From Verticillium longisporum (taxonomy: Eukaryota > Ascomycota > Sordariomycetes > Glomerellales > Plectosphaerellaceae): a DNA stretch of 64,000 nt. Below the pieces are notes generated by a model, which saw only the letters and a program-made list of their open reading frames with translations, made no database searches and was not told the DNA's origin. Of the stretch, positions 54,850 through 64,000 are shown in pieces; positions within the stretch are counted from its first letter, which is position 1, and each line of letters begins with the position of its first letter. The position numbers and the translations under genes were made by a program. The stretch covers positions 1,798,001 to 1,862,000 of the forward strand of contig JAETXT010000012.1 of assembly GCA_019188255.1 (NCBI GenBank), in the 5' to 3' direction.

Positions 54850-56930
54850 TAATAATATTTAATAATAATCTATTATTAAGATTAATATTATCTAAGGAAA
54901 CCTATTATATTATTCCTAACCTTTATTTAATATAATAGGCGAAAGCTTATTAATAAGTTCGTTCCTCTTTATTATTATCGCTAATAAAGCTACTAAGTAT
55001 CTTACTTTAAAGCGATATTACTAACCGACCGCCTAGAATACGGCTATTATATATAGATTAATCGGCTAATCTAGTACTATAAAGAACCTTCTAAGGCGTT
55101 TAATATACTTTCTTTATTAAAGGGGAGCTAGGGGTAATTAAGGCTATAGGATGCTTCGATAAAGCTATTATAGGAATATAGGTCGCTTTAGCTATAGGAT
55201 ATATCTTAGATAGTCTATTAGATTAAATAATTAGATTAGAAGCTTTTATTAAAGGAATAAGGGGTAATAGTATACTATAAGGATAATTATTAATAGGAAT
55301 ATAGCGATTAATAGTTACTATAGGGGCTATAGCCTTACCTTTACCCTTATCCTTATTATAGGAAAGTAGGAGACTATTATCTAGAGGACGAGCGAGGATA
55401 TTATTAATACTATCTTTAATATATTTAAAAAGATCGAGGTTATTTATTAAAGGAGTAGAGGAAATATTATAAGAAGCTAGACGTTTAGAAAACGACGATA
55501 TTAATATATTAAGTTCGCTAATATCCTTATTATCGTTATCGACCTCTAAGACCTCTAATATCTTAAGGGCTATACCTATAATATAAAGCGCTTCTTAAGC
55601 TTCGATAAACTTAGCTTTAATAATAGTAAGCTATTTCTCCTTAATAGCCTTCTCCTTAATAGCCTTCGTTAATACTTTAATAATAATAATAGCTTTCTTC
55701 TTAATAGCCGCCTTAGCCTTCTTCTTCTTAATATTAGCCTTCTTCTTAATAGTAATATCCTCTATAATAGTAATAAAGTATTAAGAAGTATAAGATAAGG
55801 GATAGCTAATAGGGCTATAATTAGGGTAATATATTCCTAAAAGGCATAGATACGCTAGAGTATTATTATTTAGAGCTTCTTCTAGGAGGAGGGAAAAGTT
55901 TATATTAAAGGGGATCTCGTCTATATTATATAAGGTTTTACCCTCTTTATTATCTTCTTTACCTTTTAAGGGCCGATTATATAGTTTAATCTCCTAATTA
56001 TATATAATAAAGTTAAAAATATTAGCTTCCTTATAATAAATAATATATATAAGCTAGTATATAATAATAGCCTCTTTTATAATATTAATAGATAAAAGCT
56101 TTATTTATAAAGGTTAATTAATAAAGAATTATAGAAATATTAATAAAAATTTATAGAATAACGAAGCTAGAGAGATAGAAGGGTATAAATCGAAGAGGTC
56201 TCGGTAAGGAGATATTACTCTAGTTAATAAAGAAGAACTTAAAGACGCTATTATAATTTATAATATTATAATATTAGCTATAATAAGAAAAGTTAATACC
56301 TAGATAGGATATCTTCTTAAAGCATTTAATTAATTCTATTAGCTAAGCGAGGTAATAGGTATATTATTTCAGATTATAATTTATTAAATTAATTATATCG
56401 CTTTCTATTATATCGATTATTATATAATACTAGATATATTAAGCTAAGCTATAAAGAGGCTTAAGAATCTTTTTATATTAGTAAATATTAAAGGAAGATT
56501 TTAATAAATTTATAGAGAGATAAGCTCCTTTATTATATTTATAGTAAATGTATTTACTAGACGAATAACTAGCTATATACTCTATATTAGGCTAGGAGGC
56601 TAATTTACTAAAATAATATTTATAAAGAGGATATTAGAGCTCCGAGATAACTAAGCAATTATCCGCTTCTTAACTAGAATTAGGATTAAATAAATAAATA
56701 TTATTAAGACGAAGAGTAACGTCTAATATAATAATAATAAGGATTTAAATATAAAAACGTAAAGGGATCTTATAATATATAATCGTAATAATAGAATCGT
56801 CGAGTTATTATATAGCGGGCGAAAACCTAGTAATATATAGCTATATAAGGAAGAAGAAAATTAAGCTTATATAGCGAAGAGAAGCCTAAGAGTTAATAGG
56901 GAAAATTATTTTATATTATTATCTATTCTT
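54850..56930 (-). pseudogene. antisense accessory ORF of L191e
   Basis: Colinear with 20,540-22,620 of L191b and of the same subtype, with more stops. The Lys/Ala-rich block lies at about 55,560-55,770. Product unknown. Confidence 0.5.
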
Positions 56931-59900
56931 AATCGTTACGATTATTACTATTATTATAATATTACTTAATAATATACCTAAATTAAGGCATAACCCTATA
57001 AAGGAACTAGAATAAAGGAATACTATATACTAAGGTCCTATAAAGAGCTATTATTAGGAGATATAACGATAAAGGCATTACGAGTTCTAGGGATTAGACC
57101 TCCTAGAGGGGGGGCAATATAAGGAGTTAGACGTTAGACGTCTAGTAGCGGGTTATCGCTAATAAATCGGCGATAAGATCTAGTTTATAAGTAGAGTCGA
57201 GGCTATACTCGATAGCCTTAATAAGTTGAAGTTATAATACTAGTATGCTAATTGAAATCCGAACTATCTACTTTCCCTAATTAAGGCCCTTAGCCTAATA
57301 CCTTTATATATAGTAGATTCCTTTATTATAATAAATATAATATTAAATAAGAATATACTTTTATAGTAAATAACCCTTTAATATAATTATATTAAATACC
57401 CTATTCTAGATTATACTTTATATTTATATCTAATAACTTAAAGGATATTATAAAAGTAGACTAGAATACTTATCTAGGCTATATTAAAGATATTAACTTA
57501 GAGGGAAGCTTTCTAGTAGATTAGTAAATAGTTAAGGTAGTATATAGCTACTAGGAATTCGATTTAAACGATAATATAGTATCGGCCTTCTTTACTAGAG
57601 AATCCTATAAAGACTAAGCTATACCTAGGGAACTACGAGATTTTAAGCTATCTCTTAGAGCAGAATACCCTTAAGATATTAAGGAACTATATATAAGAGA
57701 GGGTATTAATATCTATATTAAGAACCCTTTATAGGCTAATTAAGTCTAATAATTATTAGAATCGTTTAATTATTAGAGGGATTATAGGGTTATCTTAATA
57801 TTAGATAATAAGCGGATAAGGATAGACTTAATAAATAGATAATAATCTAAGAAATTAGGCTCTAAAATATATCCCTTTAGAATTAAGGATAAGCGATTAT
57901 TTAATAAGAAGTTCAATAAGATATATAAGCTAGGACGACTAGAATAGATAAAATAGCCTACCCTATTTAGCTACTTAGTCTTTATTATATAGTAAACTAT
58001 AAATAAAATATATAAGAGTAGAATCGTAATAGACTTTAAATAGCTAAATAATATATTAATATTAGATAATTATTTTATATTATTATAAGAGGAGATTATT
58101 AATAGATTATATAAGAAGGCCTTTCTATTAGTATTTAATATTTTTTTTTCTTCTATTAATTACTAATCTATAGCGCTTATAAGGATTAAATAATTATTAC
58201 TAGTCTATAGGGACTAGAAAAGCCCTATATAATACTAATAGGATACTATAACTCTCTAATATATACTTAATACTTTATAGATTAAAAGCTATATCTATAT
58301 TAATATTTCGCTTAAATATATATTAACGATATAATAGTCTTTAGCAACTCCTTTAAGGAGTATCTAGAGTATTTATAGATAGTCCTTAGCCTCTTCGAAG
58401 AATCTAGATTAATATTAGGCTTAATTAAATCCTTCTATATATACCCCTCTATTATATTATTAGAGTTTTAAGTTAATACCTTAGGACTATCGACTATAAT
58501 AGAGAGACTAATAGCTATTATTAAATTAAAGTACTTAATATTATTATCTTATCTAGAGACCTACCTAGGAATAACTAGATAGTTATATAGATTCGTCCCT
58601 TATTATTAGCTTAAGGCTAAGCTATTAGAGGATAAGAAAATCGCCCTACTTAGATAACTCTAAGAAAAGGGTAAAGTCGACCCCTAGAAGAAGATAAGTA
58701 AATATACTTAGATAGTATATATCTCTAAATAAACCTTTATTCTAATAGAGGACGAAAAAGAAATATTCTATATTCTATAAGAATAATTAATTAAACCGAC
58801 TTTATTATATTATTATAATCTAAATAAAATTATATAACTTAAAATAGATATTAATAATAGAGGCTTCGGCCTATTTATATTCTATATAGACGCTTACTAA
58901 GATAGTAGATATATCTCCGATAAAATAATATAGCCTATAATATTCCTTAATAGACTAACTATAAAATCTAAGGCCTTAGCTAAGGCTATAGAACTAGAAA
59001 TAGCCTATCTAATATAAGCTATATAAGAGCTATAGATATTAATCTAGTCTTACTAGTACCCTATTATTGTATTAATAGATTACTAAGCGCTAAAAGGGAT
59101 CGTTAACTATATTAGTCTTATAAAAATAGATATAAATAAAGCGAACCTAAGACTTATATTAATATTAATATACTTAAGCTAATTCCGCTTTAATATTATA
59201 TATATATTAAATAAAATAAACCTTATCCTAGATACTCTCTTAAGGCTATTACTAAAGACGAGTCCTATTAATAGGAGTAGGAAGCTAAACTATAGTCCTA
59301 GATTAGCTACGAACTAGATAATATATAGGACGATACTATATACCTCTCAAGCCTCTATATCGAGATATCTACTACTCTTTAATAGCGGATTATAGATAGG
59401 TATTAAATAGATATATACTATAAGAATATCCTATAATAGATTTAATACTTAAGAGAATATAAGTATAAGCTAAAGATTAACCTCTTAGCCTTTAAGGAAG
59501 AGGACGGCCTATTATATAATATCGAATTAGGGACTATTAGACGATAATTATATATAATAAAGTTAATCGTACTAGAATTACTTTAATTAATATATAATAG
59601 AAGGTATTACTTTAAACTAAATAAAATACTATATAAACTTGATAATATATAGTTTAAAGGAAATTAGTAGATAGTTAAGAAATAGTAGAGATATTACCTA
59701 GAATATCTCGTACTCTCTATAAATAGAGATAAACTATTAAGTAAACTATAACCGATTTAGATACCGATAAGACTATTCTATATAATGACGATTAATTTCA
59801 TTATTAGATTATTTAAAGTATTTATATAGTTCTCCTTTTAAAGGCTATTAGAGTTAAAAGTATAATTCCTTAACTCTATAATAATAATAATAATAGATAT

Positions 59901-61274
59901 ATATTCTAAGAAGATTCTACTTATTACTAGTAATATAGAGTATAATATTAAGAATTAGGCTATCCTCTTTATAAGAGGTCTACTATCTATAGATTAGAGT
60001 TTACTATTAGCGATTATCTCTAATATATATTTAAAGTTTATAGGCTTATTCTATAAGAATATATTTAAGGCCTTCGAAGTCGACTTATTATTTTCGATAA
60101 TATAATATTTATAAATTAATAGATTATTAGAATATAAAAACTAGATAGTAGAAATTATATTATAATATTATATATTATTATCTAATATACTTTAATTAGA
60201 TATCTTAATTCCACTTTAATTTACTCTTAATAATACTAAATAATAGACTATTAATTATACTCTAAATAAACTACTCCTAGGATTTAAGCCTATAATAGCT
60301 ATAGACTAGCTAATAAGCAGAATATAGGATAGAGAGATTATTAAAACTATAAGAAAACTCTATTAATAGGAGGTATAGATATCTATAGTTTATATATAGG
60401 CTAAAGTAAAGAAAGCCTATAATAAGAAGTACCGATTAATATACTTCGAAATTAGTAATAGAGTATTTCTTAAATTAAATAAAGAATATAAACTTCTTAG
60501 TAAACTATTAAGGAAATAGAGCTAGTAATAAATAGGACCTTTTATTATTCTAGAGAAAAGAGGCTCTCTAGTATATAAACTATAAGTCCCTATAAAATAG
60601 AGAATATATAATATAATATCTATAAAGTAGCTTATTCTATATTTACTAGATAATAATCTATAAATATATTAATCGTCTACGATTAAACTAATAATATTAG
60701 AAGAGGATAGAGATGAATATAAAGTCGAGAGACTATTAGATCGCTATATTAGATAGCTCTCTAACTAGCTATAATTATGGTATCTAGTAAAGTAAAAGAA
60801 CTAGGAATATAAATATAATAAATAGGTATACTAGGTAGATATATTATATATAGTAAATAACTTAGTATATAAATATAGAACTAAATACTTAATATAGATT
60901 AAAGAGATTTAGTAACTTAATTATTAAGAACTAAAAACGATAATTATTAATCGAATCCTACTAATTAATATCGAGGTTAAGATCTAGTTATAGGAATTAA
61001 ATAATAGTTTTAATAGAAATAGCGAATAAGTAAATAAATAGAAGGAACGTAATATTAATATAGATTATCTACCCTCTAATACCCTATATAACTTCGCTTC
61101 TTATTATTCTTACCTCCGCCTTTCGCCTATTACTATTCTTAATATCGCCTTTACTACTCTTACCTATATCTTTTACTATTCTTACTTAAACCTCTATAAT
61201 ACCTAGCTATACTCCTATTACCTATTACTTAACTATAACCTAATACTATACCCGACTATACTACGACCTAGCTC

Positions 61275-63071
61275 TCTAGCGAAGCTAATACTTAATATTA
61301 AAGAGATAAGGGAATATACTCTACTAGTATAGTAACGTACTAGAAGTAACGCTATTAATATAGAAGCTATAACTACGTATCTCTAATAGATATAGTCTAT
61401 AATAAGTAATATCGATAATAATAATATTATAGACCTAGATATCTAGACTATTAACGATACTATAGACCTATTTATTTAGAATATAGCTATTAAGGATACT
61501 AGCTAGACCGATAATAATACCTAGACTAATAGTAATACCTAGACTAATAATAATACTAATATAGAGGAGATTCCTATATTTAGAGTAAAGAAAAGTAAGG
61601 CTAAGATTAAGGGTCTTATAAGTCTATTAGAGGAACTATAGGTTTTTAATATAGCTAACTCTAATATAGGAAACCCTATATCCCTCGAACCCTAATATCC
61701 TAATATACTATTCCTAGGAGACAATAGTAGATTATAGGTTCGGCTAGAGTTATAGTAATATAAATATAATATAGGAAACTAAATTAATAAAGTAATTTAA
61801 TAGATCTAAATAACCCTAGAGAAGAAATATATTAATAACTACTCTATCTTCTTATAGATTTATAATAAGGAATAGAGTATTATACCCCTATTATATTATA
61901 TAATAGTAAATATACTTATTAACCTTATTCCTAATAAGGAGTATAATATATTCTAGATTAAGTCTAGTAGATATAAATATAGTATCTAGCTTAGGTTTTA
62001 ATAGACCCTATTCCTCGAAGATTAATACTTAGAAAGTAAATATATCCTCTGCCTAGCTAAGTACGTCTACCTATAAGGAGTTAAATATTAGACGTTAACT
62101 AGCCACTTATTGCTAATAGATTAGCGATAAGATATAGGTTATAAGTAGAATCGAGGCTATATATAATAGCCTCGATAAGTTAAAGTTAATATACTAGTAC
62201 GCCGATTGAAATCTGAACTATCTACTTTCCCTAATTAAGGCCCTTAGCCTAATACCTTTATACTACCTATATTCTATTAACTTAGGTAGTACTTCATTCT
62301 AGGCTTAATTAATTAGATAGGTCCTTTCTTATTTAATAATAGGCTATTTGCTCCTTTATAATATAATTAAGAGTATTATTTATAATCTATATTATTAAAT
62401 AGAGATAGGAGAGTAATTATCCTTTAATAAATAATATAGAATAGAATAGATAATATAATTCTAGGCTATTTATTAGATTATTCTTAAAGTTAAAGCTTCT
62501 ATTTAGATTCTTCTTAAACTTAATAAACTTAATATTATCTATTATAAATAGCTATTTTTCTTAAATAGTATCTAGAAGGATAGTAGCCTTTACCTCGTAA
62601 GCTTATTTATAGCTATCGATTTAATAAAGAAAGGTAAATTCATATTAATTATCTATTAATAGAAGTATAGTAGAGGCTATTATCGATTAAAATAGGATAA
62701 TATATCGCTTCCCTTTCCTATAATAGTACTATCTAAGGTCCTATAATCTATATATACTAAATTAAGCGAGAACGATTTATTTAATAATAAAGACCTAGAT
62801 ACTTTTAATAAATAATAATATCTTATAGTATAGAGAATATCCTTAAAAGCTAATAGATAATAGTTTCTAGAATAATTAAAAGAATACTCTCCTTTATAGT
62901 AGAATCTATCTAGGGGAATACTTAATAGGATAATTATACTTTAGAATATATAAACTCTAAGCCTAATAAGGCTAATAAAATAGTTATAATAATCTTACTT
63001 AATATCTCTTAAAAATAGATTAATCTTATTAATTTATAGAATATAATTCTAATATCAATCGATTAGATATT
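61275..63071 (+). pseudogene. 3' accessory ORF of L170-3, interrupted and truncated
   Basis: Starts like the L170-1 frame (ctaatacttaatattaaaga). It is interrupted by the solo L191 LTR at 62,072 and cut at 63,071 by L191g. Confidence 0.45.
62072..62262 (+). repeat. solo L191 LTR
   Basis: Exactly 191 bp, tataagg...cctttata, flanked by identical ctacc at 62,067-62,071 and 62,263-62,267, inside the accessory frame of L170-3. There is no internal sequence. A full element inserted and then recombined between its own LTRs. Confidence 0.9.
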
Positions 63072-64000
63072 TATAAAGGTATTAGGCTAAGGGCCTTAAT
63101 TAGGGAAAGTAGATAGTTTAGATTTTAATTAGTATACTAGTATTATAACTTTAACTTATCGAGGCTATTAAGTATAGCCTTAACTCTATTTATAAACTAG
63201 ATCTTATTACCGATCTATTAGTAATAACCTACTACTAGACGTCTAACGTCTAACTCCTTATATTACCCCCCCTCTAGGAGGTTTAGTCCCTAGAACTTAT
63301 AATGCCTTTATTATTATATCTCCTAATAATAGCTCCTTATAGGACCCTAGTATATTCCTTTATTCTAGTTCCTTTATAGGGTTATACTTTAATTTAAGTA
63401 TATTACTAAATAGTATTATAATTATAGTAATAATTATAATAATTAAGAATAAATAATAATATAGAATAATTTTCTTTATTAATTCTTAGGCTTTTCTTTA
63501 TTATATAAGCTTAATTTTCTTCTTCTTTATATAGCTATATATTATTAGGTTTTCGCTTATTATATAATAATTCGATAATTCTATTATTATAAGTATATAT
63601 TATAAGATCCCTTTACGTTTTTATATTTAAATCCCTATTACTATTATATTAAATATTATTCTTTATTTTAATAATATTTATCTATTTAATCCTAATTCTA
63701 ATTAGGAAGCGGATAATCGTTTAATTATCTCGGAGCTCTAGTATTCTCTTTACGAATATTATTTTAGTAAATTAGCCTCCTAGCCTAATATAGAGTATAT
63801 AGCTAGTTATTTATTTAGTAAATATATTTACTATAAATATAATAAAAGAGTTTATCTCTTTATAAATTCGCTAAAACCTTCTTTTAATATTTATTAATAT
63901 AAAAGATTCCTAAACCTCTTTATAGCTTAGCTTAATATATCTAGTATTATATAATAGTTAATATAATAGAGAATAATATAATTAATTTAGTAAATTATAA
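63072..64000 (-). mobile_element. L191g, reverse orientation, runs off the window
   Basis: 3' LTR complement at 63,072-63,262 (191 bp), then the polypurine tract complement (ttaccccccctctagg) and the accessory region, which continues past the window end. From about 63,470 the + strand carries the first part of the antisense accessory frame, similar to L191b. Confidence 0.85.

Larger units (their letters stand above)
49358..57308 (+). mobile_element. L191e, full-length chromovirus
   Basis: 7,951-bp element with 191-bp LTRs at 49,358-49,548 and 57,118-57,308 and a perfect target duplication tatag (49,353-49,357 and 57,309-57,313) inside L170-3. It is colinear with L191b at an offset of 34,313. 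gag spans about 49,700-50,750, pol about 50,870-54,700. The polypurine tract gaggggggg is just before the 3' LTR. The RT active site near 51,985-51,996 reads YLND, so one Asp is lost. Decay is intermediate: fewer CpGs than L191b, more than L191c or d. Confidence 0.92.
46613..63071 (+). mobile_element. L170-3, 5'- and 3'-truncated (split twice)
   Basis: Forward L170 sequence in three pieces: 46,613-49,357, 57,314-62,071 and 62,268-63,071. It begins at a point equivalent to about 10,640 of L170-1, without 5' LTR, and ends where L191g is inserted, at a point equivalent to about 26,970. It holds the gag region, RT (about 57,960-58,700, YIND near 58,318-58,332), RNase H, integrase (about 59,880-60,300), chromodomain (about 60,715-60,880), and the first part of the accessory frame (from about 61,275). 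Confidence 0.85.

Noticed and set aside
3896..64000. CRISPR arrays, rRNA or tRNA genes, DNA transposons, secondary-metabolite or effector genes in the AT-rich block
   Set aside because: I looked for regular spacers, conserved RNA gene sequence, terminal inverted repeats and intact frames with normal codons between elements. From 3,896 on nearly every stretch is accounted for by L191 or L170 copies, so no room is left for a hidden gene.

Overview
The window comes from a filamentous ascomycete (Pezizomycotina-type) nuclear genome. Three things point there: short introns of about 50 nt with fungal splice signals, a recognisable CDC48 gene, and an abrupt change at about 3.5 kb from a balanced-composition genic segment to about 60 kb of extremely AT-rich DNA. 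That DNA is almost devoid of CpA and TpG dinucleotides, the signature of saturating repeat-induced point mutation (RIP).

Genic segment (1-3,480). It holds the 3' three quarters or more of CDC48 (two exons visible, + strand). Convergent to it is a two-exon gene of unknown function (152 aa, - strand). The 5' end of that small gene lies less than 100 bp from where the AT-rich block starts.

AT-rich block (about 3,490-64,000). Essentially all of it from 3,896 on can be explained by two families of LTR retrotransposon of the Ty3/Gypsy chromovirus kind, nested in each other. I call them by LTR length. L191 has 191-bp LTRs and a full length of 7.95 kb. L170 has 170-181-bp LTRs and a full length of about 9.75 kb. 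Layout: LTR fragments (3,896-4,713); L191a (-, 4,714-10,246, 5' end missing); L170-1 (+, 10,247-27,954), split by L191b (+, 15,045-22,996, TSD attcc); L191c fragment (+, 27,955-30,665); L191d (+, 30,666-46,612, 3' end missing), split by L170-2 (-, 31,481-41,223, TSD atacc/atact); L170-3 (+, about 46,613-63,071, both ends missing), split by L191e (+, 49,358-57,308, TSD tatag) and a solo L191 LTR (62,072-62,262, TSD ctacc); and L191g (-, 63,072 to the window end). No copy keeps an open gag or pol. Protein-family assignments rest on reading through stops that RIP would create (CAA, CAG and TGG becoming TAA or TAG; ATG becoming ATA) and on motifs that survive: a CCHC knuckle, YLDD/YIDD, RNase H, D,D(35)E and a C-terminal chromodomain.

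The most interesting content lies outside gag-pol. L191 carries a roughly 2-kb reading frame on the strand opposite to gag-pol, between the chromodomain and the 3' LTR. It is preserved in at least two diverged subfamilies. L170 carries an approximately 1.9-kb frame on the sense strand in the corresponding place. I recognise neither protein. The nested, RIP-saturated chromovirus array beside a housekeeping gene is compatible with an AT-isochore, pericentromeric or centromeric setting. The sequence alone does not decide between these.
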